Origin: Pseudomonadota bacterium
GTDB taxonomy: Bacteria; Pseudomonadota; Gammaproteobacteria; Burkholderiales; Burkholderiaceae_B
Direction: 5' to 3'
Length of the DNA: 14,243 nt
Assembly (NCBI GenBank): GCA_023389535.1
Contig: JAEWEH010000085.1
Coordinates: 1 to 14,243, forward strand
In this document: positions 6,669 to 14,112 of the stretch, piece after piece
Position numbering within the stretch: position 1 is the first letter of the stretch
How the letters are laid out: each line of letters begins with the position of its first letter
Position numbers and translations under genes: made by a program
The notes under the pieces: model-generated
The model's input: the letters and a program-made list of their open reading frames with translations, nothing else
The model's database searches: none
What the model was told of the DNA's origin: nothing

Positions 6669-6677
6669 ATTATGGCA
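6669..6677 (-). promoter_or_regulatory. Candidate extended -10 promoter of gabD
   Basis: On the minus strand TGCCATAAT combines a TGn extension with CATAAT, five of six matches to TATAAT. It lies in the 124-base gap between the LOG gene stop and gabD, giving a leader of about 70 bases. No convincing -35 is present, which extended -10 promoters tolerate. No CTGGWCCTA repeat occurs in this gap. Confidence 0.4.
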
Positions 6678-6715
6678 CGCACGCCGGGACACGGCTGCAG
6701 TGCCAGCGCGGCGCC

Positions 6716-7396
6716 TTATTCGGGTAGGGCTGGAGCGGCATCGCGCTCGCGGGCGTGTTCGGCGCAAAATTGTTCTATCTGGCTCATCACCAGATCCAGG
6801 TCGTCGGTCAGCGTGATCAAATCCAGATCGTACGGGCCGATCAGTTGGTTGGCCTGCAAGCGGTGGCGGATCCAGTCGATCAAGCCCGCCCAAAAGGTGG
6901 TGCCGATCAGGAAGATCGGAGCGGGCGGGACTTTGCGCGTCTGCACGAGTGTCAGGACCTCGAACATTTCGTCCAGCGTGCCGAAGCCGCCGGGCAAGGT
7001 AATGTAAGCAGCGCTGTGCATGAAGAAGGTCGCCTTTCGTGAATAAAAGTAATCAAACGAAAGGCTGTGTGTCTGGTATTGGTTGTTCGTTGCTTCGCGC
7101 GGCAACTTGATGTTCAGCCCGACGCTGCGGCCGCCGGCCTCGAAAGCGCCTTTATTGGCGGCTTCCATGATGCCCGGGCCACCGCCGGCGATCAGGGTCA
7201 GGCCCGCCTTGGCCAGTCGGCCGCCGATGTCTTCGCTGATAGCATAGTAAGGAGAATCCGGACGCAGCCGGGCGCTGCCGAATACGCTTACGGCCCAGCC
7301 TATTTCCCGCAGCGTCTCGGCAGCCGCCTTCATCTCTGACATAATCCCGGGAATCTGCTGACTTGCCGGCGTACGTACTACTTTATTGTTTGTCAT
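6716..7396 (-). CDS. LOG-family (TIGR00730) Rossmann-fold nucleotide phosphoribohydrolase
   Basis: This 226-residue protein belongs to the lysine decarboxylase-like/LOG family. Members hydrolyse the N-glycosidic bond of nucleoside 5'-monophosphates, releasing base and ribose 5-phosphate; cytokinin-activating LOG enzymes are the studied type, while the substrate of most bacterial members is unknown. The signatures are present: GGGPGIMEA (71-79), the Arg120-Lys121 pair before the strand, and PGGFGTLDE (135-143), which carries the catalytic Glu. A nucleotide-binding start VSVFGSAR is at 37-43. The ATG at 7396 has AAGG about eight bases before it but overlaps the polA start codon. Met19 (7342) or Met22 are alternative starts that would free some space, and the fold does not need the first 18 residues. 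It precedes gabD on the same strand with a 124-base gap, and a functional link is not evident. Confidence 0.88.
   Translation of the reverse strand: MTNNKVVRTPASQQIPGIMSEMKAAAETLREIGWAVSVFGSARLRPDSPYYAISEDIGGRLAKAGLTLIAGGGPGIMEAANKGAFEAGGRSVGLNIKLPREATNNQYQTHSLSFDYFYSRKATFFMHSAAYITLPGGFGTLDEMFEVLTLVQTRKVPPAPIFLIGTTFWAGLIDWIRHRLQANQLIGPYDLDLITLTDDLDLVMSQIEQFCAEHARERDAAPALPE
7337..7345 (+). promoter_or_regulatory. Candidate polA promoter inside the LOG gene
   Basis: TGACATAAT (TGn extension plus CATAAT) would start transcription near 7352, about 43 bases before the polA ATG. It lies within the first 20 codons of the divergent LOG gene. A second possibility is TTGCCG (7363-7368), a 15-base spacer and TATTGT (7384-7389), which would give a nearly leaderless polA message. 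Both are weak. Confidence 0.35.
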
Positions 7397-10112
7397 GAAA
7401 AAAACCTTGTTACTTGTTGATGGGTCCAGCTATCTATATAGGGCTTATCACGCCATGCCGGACCTGCGTAATGCCAAAGGGCAGCCTACGGGCGCGCTCT
7501 ACGGCGTTATCTCCATGTTAAGGAGACTGTTGCAGGATTACAAGGCGGACTACGCCGCCTGCGTATTCGACGCCAAGGGCAAGACCTTTCGCGATGATAT
7601 CTACCCTTTGTACAAGGGCAACCGGCCTTCGATGCCGGACGAGCTGGCAGCCCAGATCGAACCCATCCACCAGGCTGTAACGGCACTGGGCTGGCCAGTG
7701 TTGGCCGTGCCGGGGGTCGAGGCTGACGACGTCATCGGCACCCTGGCCTGTCGCGCCACGCGCGAGAACGTCCACACCATCGTATCGACCGGTGACAAGG
7801 ACATGGCGCAGTTGGTGAACGAGCACGTCGAACTGGTCAATACCATGAGCGGTGATCGCCAGGATATCGCCGGCGTGATCCAGAAATTCGGCGTTACCCC
7901 GCAGCAGATCGTCGATTTCCTCATGCTGACGGGCGACGCCGTCGACAACATCCCGGGGGTGGCCAAGGTCGGTCCCAAGACGGCCGCGAAATGGCTGGCG
8001 GAATACCAGTCCGTGGATGGCCTGGTGGCGAATGCGGACGCTATCAAAGGCAAGGCCGGCGAGAACCTGCGCGCCGCGATTGCCGACTTCCCCATGACGC
8101 GGCAATTGCTCACCATCAAATCGGACTGCGACATTCCCGAACTGCCCGACGGCCTGGGCGGGCTGGTCATGCAGCCGCCGAACCGTGATGCCTTGATCCG
8201 CCTTTACGACGACTATGGCTTCCGTTCCTGGTTGCGCGAACTCTCTGGCGATGCCGCGCGCATGCCTGTGCAGGATAGCCGGCAGGCGCCGGAACTGCCC
8301 GCGCCGCCCGCCGAACTGCACTATGAAACCATCTTGGACTGGGACGCCGTTGCACGCTGGCTGGAAGCCCTGCAGGCCGCTCCGCTGGTAGCGCTGGACA
8401 CCGAAACCACTTCGCTCGACCCCATGCTGGCCCGGCTGGTCGGTCTTTCCCTTTCCACGGCAGCGGGCCGGGCCTGCTACATTCCGGTCAGCCACCGGGG
8501 GCCGGATCGGGTCCAGCAACTGCCCAAGCAAGAAGTGCTCGATCGGCTGCGTCCCTGGCTGGAAAACCCGGACGCTCCGAAACTGCTGCATAACGCCAAA
8601 TACGATGCCCACGTGCTGCTCAACGAAGGCGTGCGCCTGGCTGGCATCACTGAAGACACCATGCTGCAAAGCTATGTCCTCGAATCGCATCGCCGTGTCG
8701 GCATGCAGGAATTGGCCGAGCGCTGGCTGGGGCGGGTGGGCACGACCTACGAAGACCTGTGCGGCAAAGGCGCCAAGCAAATCTGTTTCGACGAGGTCGA
8801 GGTCGCCAAAGCATCCCACTATGCCTGCGAGGATGCCGATTTCACGCTGCAGCTGCACCAGGTGCTGCGGCCCAAGGTCGCGGTGGATCCCGGCCTGGAA
8901 ACCATCTACCGGCTGGAAATCCAGGTGTCCTCGGTGCTGACCACGATCGAGCGCAATGGCGTGCGGATCGATGCACAAGTATTGGCGGCGCAAAGCCACG
9001 AACTGGGCCAGCAACTGCTGGAACTCGAACGCAAGGCCTATGAACTCGCCGGCCAGCCTTTCAATTTGAATTCGCCCAAGCAGCTGGGCGAAATCCTGTT
9101 TCAGCGGATGGAGCTTCCGGTGGTGCGCAAGACGGCCAGCGGTTCGCCATCCACCGACGAGGACGTGCTGACAAAGCTGGCGCGCGATTATCCTCTTCCG
9201 GCGCTATTGCTGGAATACCGCGGACTGGCCAAGCTCAAGTCCACCTACACGGACAAACTTCCCAAGATGATCAACCCGGCCACCGGGCGGGTGCATACGC
9301 GCTATTCGCAGGCGGCCGTCATCACGGGCCGCCTGGCTTCGTCGGACCCCAACCTGCAGAATATTCCCGTGCGCACGGCCGAAGGGCGCCGCGTGCGCAC
9401 CGCTTTTGTCTCGAGTCAAGGCCGTATTGTCTCGGCCGATTATTCCCAGATTGAATTGCGCGTCATGGCGCATGTGTCGGACGACGATAATCTGCGCAGT
9501 GCTTTCGAACGTGGAGATGATATCCACAGGGCCACGGCGTCGGAGGTTTTTGGTGTGGCGTTGGACGGCGTCACCAGCGAACAGCGCAGGGCGGCCAAAG
9601 CGATCAACTTCGGCCTGATCTACGGCATGGGCGAATTCGGTCTGGCCGCCAACCTGGGCATTACCCGCGATGCCGCGAAATCCTATATAGACCGGTATTT
9701 TGCCCGCTATCCAGGGGTGGCGGAATATATGGAACAGACCAGGCGCATGGCGCGCGAACTGGGCTATGTCGAAACGGTCTTCGGCCGCAGGTTATGGCTG
9801 CCCGAATTACGCGGGGCCAAGGGGCCGCGCCAGGCTGCGGCGGAACGGGCCGCCATCAATGCACCCATGCAGGGTACGGCCGCCGACTTGATCAAAATGG
9901 CCATGGTGGCTGTCCAGGAATGGATAGCATCCGAGCGTCTGTCGACCTTGCTGGTCATGCAGGTACACGACGAACTGGTGCTGGATGTTCCCGATTCGGA
10001 AGTCGGGCTTATTCAGCAAAACCTGCCCGGCTTGATGTGCAATGTCGCCCGCCTCAGTGTGCCTCTGGTCGCTGAAGTGGGGGTCGGCCCCAACTGGGAA
10101 CAGGCGCACTGA
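7395..10112 (+). CDS. polA: DNA polymerase I
   Basis: This 905-residue enzyme removes RNA primers and fills gaps in replication and excision repair. Domain 1 (about 1-290) is the 5' nuclease: DGSSYLYRAYHA, GVEADDVIGTLA (108-118), STGDKD (131-136), LTGDAVDNIPG and the helix-hairpin-helix GVAKVGPKTAAKWL. Domain 2 (about 310-500) is the 3'-5' exonuclease with metal ligands apparently intact: Asp335 and Glu337 in LDTETTS, Asn400/Asp404 in HNAKYDAH, and Tyr476-xxx-Asp480. Domain 3 is the polymerase: motif A Asp682 in SADYSQIELR, motif B with Lys735, Phe739 and Tyr743 in RRAAKAINFGLIYG, and motif C His858-Asp859-Glu860. Length is close to E. coli Pol I (928). I chose the ATG at 7395 (MKKTLLLVDG) over the upstream TTG because it matches family N-termini. 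No Shine-Dalgarno precedes it, and its start overlaps that of the LOG gene. Confidence 0.97.
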   Translation: MKKTLLLVDGSSYLYRAYHAMPDLRNAKGQPTGALYGVISMLRRLLQDYKADYAACVFDAKGKTFRDDIYPLYKGNRPSMPDELAAQIEPIHQAVTALGWPVLAVPGVEADDVIGTLACRATRENVHTIVSTGDKDMAQLVNEHVELVNTMSGDRQDIAGVIQKFGVTPQQIVDFLMLTGDAVDNIPGVAKVGPKTAAKWLAEYQSVDGLVANADAIKGKAGENLRAAIADFPMTRQLLTIKSDCDIPELPDGLGGLVMQPPNRDALIRLYDDYGFRSWLRELSGDAARMPVQDSRQAPELPAPPAELHYETILDWDAVARWLEALQAAPLVALDTETTSLDPMLARLVGLSLSTAAGRACYIPVSHRGPDRVQQLPKQEVLDRLRPWLENPDAPKLLHNAKYDAHVLLNEGVRLAGITEDTMLQSYVLESHRRVGMQELAERWLGRVGTTYEDLCGKGAKQICFDEVEVAKASHYACEDADFTLQLHQVLRPKVAVDPGLETIYRLEIQVSSVLTTIERNGVRIDAQVLAAQSHELGQQLLELERKAYELAGQPFNLNSPKQLGEILFQRMELPVVRKTASGSPSTDEDVLTKLARDYPLPALLLEYRGLAKLKSTYTDKLPKMINPATGRVHTRYSQAAVITGRLASSDPNLQNIPVRTAEGRRVRTAFVSSQGRIVSADYSQIELRVMAHVSDDDNLRSAFERGDDIHRATASEVFGVALDGVTSEQRRAAKAINFGLIYGMGEFGLAANLGITRDAAKSYIDRYFARYPGVAEYMEQTRRMARELGYVETVFGRRLWLPELRGAKGPRQAAAERAAINAPMQGTAADLIKMAMVAVQEWIASERLSTLLVMQVHDELVLDVPDSEVGLIQQNLPGLMCNVARLSVPLVAEVGVGPNWEQAH

Positions 10113-10166
10113 TCAAACGGGCTGGCCGGTAACAAGCGGCCCGCGTGATCCGTCGTCCGCCGGGAT

Positions 10167-11834
10167 CTATTCCGTAGCGGTTTCGTTGTCGCGCAGGCGG
10201 TTGGGCAGCAATTCGCCATGCTTGGCCAGTATGGGGTAGGCCGATGCCTCCACCAGGCAGGAATTCAGTGTCTTGGCGTCCCGCAGGATGTCCAGGTACA
10301 AAGACCCCATTTCGGCCTGTTCCACCTTGCCAGCCTTGATGCCGCGCAGGTTCTGTTCAGCGGCGGTCGCTTCGAGTTCGCGGAAGTGGTCTTTCTCGAA
10401 AGCCAGGTAGCGGGCGCTTTTAAGATCTTCGGCAACGAACAGGGCAGCCGTCTGACGCTGATTGCGGATCAGCCTGTCCAGAACGGTAACCAGTTCGTCG
10501 CGCTGTGATGCGCTCAGGCTCCAGCCCTTTTTACGCAGGGTGCCGGCGTGCCCCATCAACCCTGCGGCAATACTGGCGGCATGCGCCATGTTTGAAGAAA
10601 ATGCCAGGATCTCATCGCGACGGACATGATCGTCCTTGTTCATCGCATCCTGGTCCAGCGTAGCCAGATAGGTGGTGATCAGCGCATCCAGCCGGCCTAT
10701 GGCGTTGTTGATGTAGCGGGCATGGGCCATGCGGTGGCCATTGTCGCGCAGGAAGCCGGCGCGCGCCATGCCCAGCAGGCTTTGCGCCATGTCGGCGATG
10801 CGCAAGGATTCGCGTGCGGCGTTGCCCAGCGCAATGGGCGGGACTTCGTGCGCCGACTCGTCCAAGTATTGCGGCCGGGATGGATCATTGGGATCGACCC
10901 TTTTGGGCAGCAAGCGCATGATCAGCCGCGAATAATGAGGAAGCAGCGGCATGAACATCGCTGCGATGGCAACATTGAACAAGGTATGGAAATTGGCGAC
11001 CTGGCGGGACGGGTCGACAGTCAGCAGGCCGAGCAGCCCGGGCAGCCAGGGCAGCAGGAGCAGGCCCAGCAGGCAGCCGATGAGGCGGGTGCCCAGGTTG
11101 CCCAAGGGCAGCCGGCGCGATGCCGGGTCGTCGTCGCGCGCGCCTTCGAGCATGGGGTTGACCGCCGTGCCCAAGTTGGCGCCCAGCACCAGCGCATAGG
11201 CCAGCGCGGGCCCGATCAGTCCGTGGCCGGCCAGGGACATGATGAGCACGACTACCGCCACGCTGGAATGGGACGCCCAGGCAAGCAGCGCCGACAGCAG
11301 CAGCGCGATCAGGGGTTGCCCGGCGAGCGCATCCAGCAAAATGCGCAGCAACTGCGCTTCTTGCAATGGCGCAAACAGCAATACCAGTTCGTGCAAGGCC
11401 AGCAGCAGCAGCCCCAAGCCGATGAAGACGCGCCCCAGATCGCGACGGCGGCTGGGCTGGCTGCGGCGGAACAGCCATACGCCCACCAGGATGAGCGACG
11501 GCGCCAGTGCAGTGAAGTTGAAGGAAAGCAGTTGGACGATCAATGTGGTGCCCACATTGGCGCCCAGCATGGCGGCCAGGCCAGGCGTCAGCGCCACCAG
11601 GCCGCCTGCCGCGAAGCTGGTGATCATCAGCCCCGTGGCGGTACTGCTTTGTATGGCCGAAGTAATGGCCATGCCCGTGAAAAAGGCCCGCATCCGGGTG
11701 CCTAGCGCGCGCCCCATCCAGGCGCGAAAGGCGGCGCCAAAAGCACGCTGGACGCCGCTTTGCACCATATGTACGCCCCAAAGCAGCAGCGCTATGTAGC
11801 CGCCAAAATTTAGAAGGGCGAATAGTTCTTTCAT
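10167..11834 (-). CDS. Na+/phosphate cotransporter with C-terminal PhoU-like domain (YjbB/NptA type)
   Basis: This 555-residue inner-membrane protein belongs to the Na/Pi-cotransporter II (PF02690) family; bacterial YjbB has been linked to phosphate export. About eight to nine hydrophobic segments occupy residues 8-310. The inverted-repeat signature is present: QSSTATGLM (62-70) with GANVGTT (91-97) in the first half, and SHSSVAVVVL (188-197) with GANLGTAVNP (218-227) in the second. The second half has HSS in place of the usual QSS. From about 345 to 530 a helical PhoU-like domain follows. The ATG at 11834 has no Shine-Dalgarno. TATCAT, five of six matches to a -10 box, ends seven bases before it, so the message may be leaderless. 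It is convergent with polA across 54 bases, where I see only a weak GC hairpin. Phosphate import versus export cannot be read from the sequence. Confidence 0.88.
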   Translation of the reverse strand: MKELFALLNFGGYIALLLWGVHMVQSGVQRAFGAAFRAWMGRALGTRMRAFFTGMAITSAIQSSTATGLMITSFAAGGLVALTPGLAAMLGANVGTTLIVQLLSFNFTALAPSLILVGVWLFRRSQPSRRRDLGRVFIGLGLLLLALHELVLLFAPLQEAQLLRILLDALAGQPLIALLLSALLAWASHSSVAVVVLIMSLAGHGLIGPALAYALVLGANLGTAVNPMLEGARDDDPASRRLPLGNLGTRLIGCLLGLLLLPWLPGLLGLLTVDPSRQVANFHTLFNVAIAAMFMPLLPHYSRLIMRLLPKRVDPNDPSRPQYLDESAHEVPPIALGNAARESLRIADMAQSLLGMARAGFLRDNGHRMAHARYINNAIGRLDALITTYLATLDQDAMNKDDHVRRDEILAFSSNMAHAASIAAGLMGHAGTLRKKGWSLSASQRDELVTVLDRLIRNQRQTAALFVAEDLKSARYLAFEKDHFRELEATAAEQNLRGIKAGKVEQAEMGSLYLDILRDAKTLNSCLVEASAYPILAKHGELLPNRLRDNETATE

Positions 11835-11869
11835 GGCAGCATGATAAACCAGCCAAGAAGAATTGAGTT

Positions 11870-11895
11870 GCCCGGGGCCTGGGCGGGCCCCGGGC
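11870..11895 (-). other. 10-bp GC hairpin between htpX and the Na/Pi cotransporter gene
   Basis: GCCCGGGGCC (11870-11879) and GGCCCCGGGC (11886-11895) form a perfect stem with a six-base loop. No U tract adjoins it on the minus strand (AACTCAATTCTT follows), so it is at best a weak terminator for htpX read-through, or a structure just upstream of the cotransporter promoter region. Confidence 0.4.
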
Positions 11896-11940
11896 CTATG
11901 GGTCCTGATCCAATGGACGGCGGGGCGCCGTTGCCGCCCA

Positions 11941-11982
11941 TCGATCAGGGCCCGCCGGCGGGCTGCGGCGAACCTTGATCGA
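11941..11982 (-). terminator. Composite hairpin immediately after the htpX stop
   Basis: TCGATCA (11941-11947) pairs with TGATCGA (11976-11982), extended by GG with CC across a one-base bulge. The interior holds the perfect 14-base palindrome GCCCGCCGGCGGGC (11950-11963). The structure begins two bases beyond the htpX stop codon. There is no U run, so it may act as a Rho-independent-like pause or as a 3' end protector. The structure is clear, the function inferred. Confidence 0.45.
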
Positions 11983-11984
11983 GC

Positions 11985-12866
11985 TTAGACGCGTTGTGCG
12001 TTCTGCAAGGCGTAGATGCGGGCGTTGATCGGCGGGTGCGACGCGAACATGGCGCTGATGGCCTTCTTGCCGGAAATGCCGGAGGCTTCGAACGATTTGG
12101 GCAGTTCGCCCGGTTCCAGACCGCCCAGCCGCGCCAGCGCACGTATCATGGGTTCGCGCGAACCGAGCAGGCTGGCGGAACCGGCATCCGCCCGGTATTC
12201 TCGCTGTCGCGAGAACCAGGCCACGATAATCGATGCCAGAACGCCGAACAGGAGTTCGCAGCCGATGACGGTGACGTAGTAGCCCATGCCGACCTCGCGG
12301 TCGTTCTTGAGGACGACGCGATCGACGAAATAGCCCACAATGCGTGCAAAGAACACCACGAAGGTATTGACCACGCCTTGTATCAGGGTCAGTGTCACCA
12401 TGTCGCCATTGGCCACGTGCGCCACTTCGTGACCCAGGACGGCGGCCACTTCCTCTTCGTTCATGCTTTGCAGCAGGCCGGTCGAGACTGCCACCAGTGC
12501 ATCGTTCTTGAAGGCTCCGGTGGCGAAGGCATTGGGCGCGCCCTCATAGATGGCAACCTCGGGACGGCCTATGCCGGCCCGGTCCGCCAACTGGTGCACC
12601 GTGTCGACCAGCCACGCCTCCTGTGCATTGGCGGGCGCCTGCGGATCGATCACGCGGGCGCCGGTGGACTGTTTGGCCATCCATTTGCTGATCAGCAGGG
12701 AAATGATGGACCCGGTGAACCCGATGATGGCCGAAAAGACCAGCAACGAAGTCAGGTCCAGGCCATTGGCCGTCAAATAGCGGCCTATGCCCAGAATATT
12801 CATGGAAGCGCTGAGCACGACCATGACGGCGACGTTAGTGAGCAGGAACAGGAAGATTCGTTTCAT
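11985..12866 (-). CDS. htpX: Membrane zinc metalloprotease HtpX
   Basis: HtpX is an inner-membrane M48 peptidase that degrades misfolded membrane proteins together with FtsH. The product has 293 residues, the E. coli length. The zinc site is complete: HEVAH at 146-150, third ligand Glu223 in QREYRAD, and Asp227 nearby. Four hydrophobic segments are visible at about 5-25, 38-60, 160-182 and 193-217, with the protease domain facing the cytoplasm. Family landmarks include NAFATG (112-117) and SHPPINARI (276-284). The ATG at 12866 has only a distant GGAA as ribosome site. A sigma32-like promoter about 45-75 bases upstream fits the heat-shock role in E. coli. Its neighbours (Na/Pi cotransporter and DMT transporter) show no obvious functional link. 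Confidence 0.97.
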   Translation of the reverse strand: MKRIFLFLLTNVAVMVVLSASMNILGIGRYLTANGLDLTSLLVFSAIIGFTGSIISLLISKWMAKQSTGARVIDPQAPANAQEAWLVDTVHQLADRAGIGRPEVAIYEGAPNAFATGAFKNDALVAVSTGLLQSMNEEEVAAVLGHEVAHVANGDMVTLTLIQGVVNTFVVFFARIVGYFVDRVVLKNDREVGMGYYVTVIGCELLFGVLASIIVAWFSRQREYRADAGSASLLGSREPMIRALARLGGLEPGELPKSFEASGISGKKAISAMFASHPPINARIYALQNAQRV

Positions 12867-12909
12867 GTTTTAGGTTTTCCGAATGATGCGAGCGGGGGAT
12901 TTGACCATA

Positions 12910-12939
12910 TAGATGGAGGACAGTTCCACTAATTTAAAG
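12910..12939 (-). promoter_or_regulatory. Predicted sigma32 (RpoH) heat-shock promoter of htpX
   Basis: On the minus strand CTTTAAA (12939-12933) is followed after 14 bases by CTCCATCTA (12918-12910). The E. coli sigma32 consensus is CTTGAAA, 11-16 bases, CCCCATnTA, so the match is six of seven and seven of the eight defined bases with good spacing. Transcription would begin near 12902, leaving a leader of roughly 35 bases before htpX. The AT-rich CTATAT next to the -10 could also serve sigma70. Confidence 0.65.
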
Positions 12940-12960
12940 GGGTTTGCCGCAATACTACAG

Positions 12961-12975
12961 GCGATGCGCCATCGC
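12961..12975. repeat. Short perfect hairpin upstream of htpX
   Basis: GCGATG (12961-12966) and CATCGC (12970-12975) are complementary around a three-base loop. It lies 22 bases upstream of the sigma32 -35 element of htpX and at the left edge of the foldable region that runs to 13114. No function can be assigned. Confidence 0.35.
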
Positions 12976-13016
12976 ATGCGCCGCCAAGCCCACGTCCTGC
13001 GGGCGCCGGGAGGGTC

Positions 13017-13114
13017 CACGTGCTGTGCGCCAAACGCGCCGCCGTACGCGGCTGCTATGCGGGACTGCTGCGCGCGTTGGCTATGCACGCGCCGCGCGCA
13101 CCTGGCAGCACGTG
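13017..13114. other. Nested inverted repeats in the htpX-DMT intergenic gap; possible structured RNA or repeat element
   Basis: The 322-base gap (12867-13188) has no convincing gene. Within it, complementary arms are nested: CACGTGCTG (13017-13025) with CAGCACGTG (13106-13114), TGCGC (13026-13030) with GCGCA (13096-13100), GCCAAACGCGC (13029-13039) with GCGCGTTGGC (13072-13081, one extra A), and an inner GCCGC (13038-13042) with GCGGC (13048-13052). The arms appear in proper nested order, apart from small overlaps, so the region could fold into one long branched hairpin. High GC makes such matches easier by chance. I see no U-rich terminator on either side and no family I recognise. Confidence 0.4.
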
Positions 13115-13143
13115 CCGGTCGCAAATTTTCGCGGGCATCAGAG

Positions 13144-13149
13144 TATAGT
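13144..13149 (+). promoter_or_regulatory. Candidate -10 box for the DMT transporter operon
   Basis: TATAGT matches TATAAT in five of six positions and would start transcription near 13156, about 33 bases before the ATG at 13189. No good -35 is found at 16-18 bases (the bases there read GCAAAT or similar). The assignment therefore rests on the -10 alone. Confidence 0.35.
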
Positions 13150-13188
13150 AGCGGCTGGACAGTGTTAATCTGAAATTCGGTTGAATGC

Positions 13189-14112
13189 ATGCAGTCTCTG
13201 TGGATGTTACTGGCGAGTATGATGTTTGCTGGCATGGGGGCGTGCGTCAAAGTCGCCTCCGATTACGGCGCCTCGCTGCCACACGTCGTGCTGTTCCGCG
13301 GTGCGCCATCGGTACTGCTGCTGGGTTTCTGGGCACTTGCCACGCGCCGGACCCTGGCCCCCACAAGCTGGAAACTGCACATCTGGCGTAATGTTTCCGG
13401 CATTGCATCCATGTGGCTCGGATTCTATGCCATCGCTCATCTGCCTTTGCCCACCGCGGTCAGCCTGAATTACACCGCGCCGCTGTTCATTGCGGGCTGG
13501 ATGCTGGGCTGGGGCGGAACCCAACGGGATCCGGTCCGCATTGCCGCGGTATTGTTGGGCTTTCTTGGCGTAATGGCAGTGCTGCGCCCCAGTGTCGAGC
13601 AATCGCATTTGCTGCCCGCCGGCATGGGGCTATGCGCCGGCGCCTTGTCCGCCATTGCCATGATGCAGATACGCGAACTGGGGCGGGTCGGCGAGCCCGA
13701 GTGGCGTACGGTTTTTATTTTTTCCTGCTGTGTATGCCTGACAAGCTTCGCCGGCCTGGCCATCGAAGGCTGGCGCGAGATCGACGCGCGTGCCTGGCTG
13801 GCACTGACGGGTGTGGGCCTTTTGGGCCTGGTGGGGCAATTGGCCATGACGCGTGCGTTCGGCCTGGGGTCCGCGTTGCTGACAGCCGCCCTGCAATATA
13901 CAACCATTATTTTTGCCGCCGTGCTCGGTTTTGTGTTTTGGGGCGATCTGCCGGATATCATTGCATGGGCCGGCATGGCGCTTATCATTGCATCGGGCCT
14001 GCTTTCCATCTGGCGGACCTACAGCGAAGACCGAATCATGAAGGGGGAGACCATAGTCCGCATGCAGGCCGGCATTCCGGAAACCGTAAAACAGGAGACA
14101 GAAAGTGTTTAA
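13189..14112 (+). CDS. DMT superfamily permease (two EamA domains)
   Basis: This 307-residue inner-membrane protein has about ten hydrophobic segments in two tandem EamA (PF00892) halves, roughly 1-132 and 145-275, as in the 10-TMS drug/metabolite exporter family. Each half has family-like features: VKVASDYG and FRGAPSVLLLG in the first, and ALQYTTIIFAAVLGFVFWGD in the second, equivalent to LNYTAPLFIAGW at 93-104. Members export amino acids, nucleobases or other metabolites, or import S-adenosylmethionine; the substrate cannot be read from the sequence. The hydrophilic tail (about 278-307) is longer than usual. The ATG at 13189 lacks a strong ribosome site. The last eight bases overlap the GTG start of the sulfurtransferase gene, so the two are translationally coupled, hinting at a shared sulfur or thiol theme. 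Confidence 0.87.
   Translation: MQSLWMLLASMMFAGMGACVKVASDYGASLPHVVLFRGAPSVLLLGFWALATRRTLAPTSWKLHIWRNVSGIASMWLGFYAIAHLPLPTAVSLNYTAPLFIAGWMLGWGGTQRDPVRIAAVLLGFLGVMAVLRPSVEQSHLLPAGMGLCAGALSAIAMMQIRELGRVGEPEWRTVFIFSCCVCLTSFAGLAIEGWREIDARAWLALTGVGLLGLVGQLAMTRAFGLGSALLTAALQYTTIIFAAVLGFVFWGDLPDIIAWAGMALIIASGLLSIWRTYSEDRIMKGETIVRMQAGIPETVKQETESV
14093..14097 (+). promoter_or_regulatory. Ribosome binding site supporting a GTG start
   Basis: AGGAG is followed by seven bases and then GTG at 14105. The spacing is ideal. It favours this GTG over the in-frame ATG at 14120, which would place the site 22 bases away. Confidence 0.7.

Noticed and set aside
7518..9014. A 498-codon open frame antisense to polA
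   Set aside because: The polA reading carries every expected catalytic motif along the whole stretch. The antisense frame resembles no family I know and is a typical by-product of GC-rich codon usage.
10113..10166. A bidirectional terminator between polA and the Na/Pi cotransporter gene
   Set aside because: Only a weak, interrupted GC pairing (around 10117-10145) with a short T run on one side could be found. It is not good enough to list as a feature.
12870..13250. A 126-codon minus-strand frame across the htpX upstream region and the DMT start
   Set aside because: It overlaps the sigma32-like promoter and the first codons of the DMT gene, is Arg/Ala-rich and matches nothing known to me.
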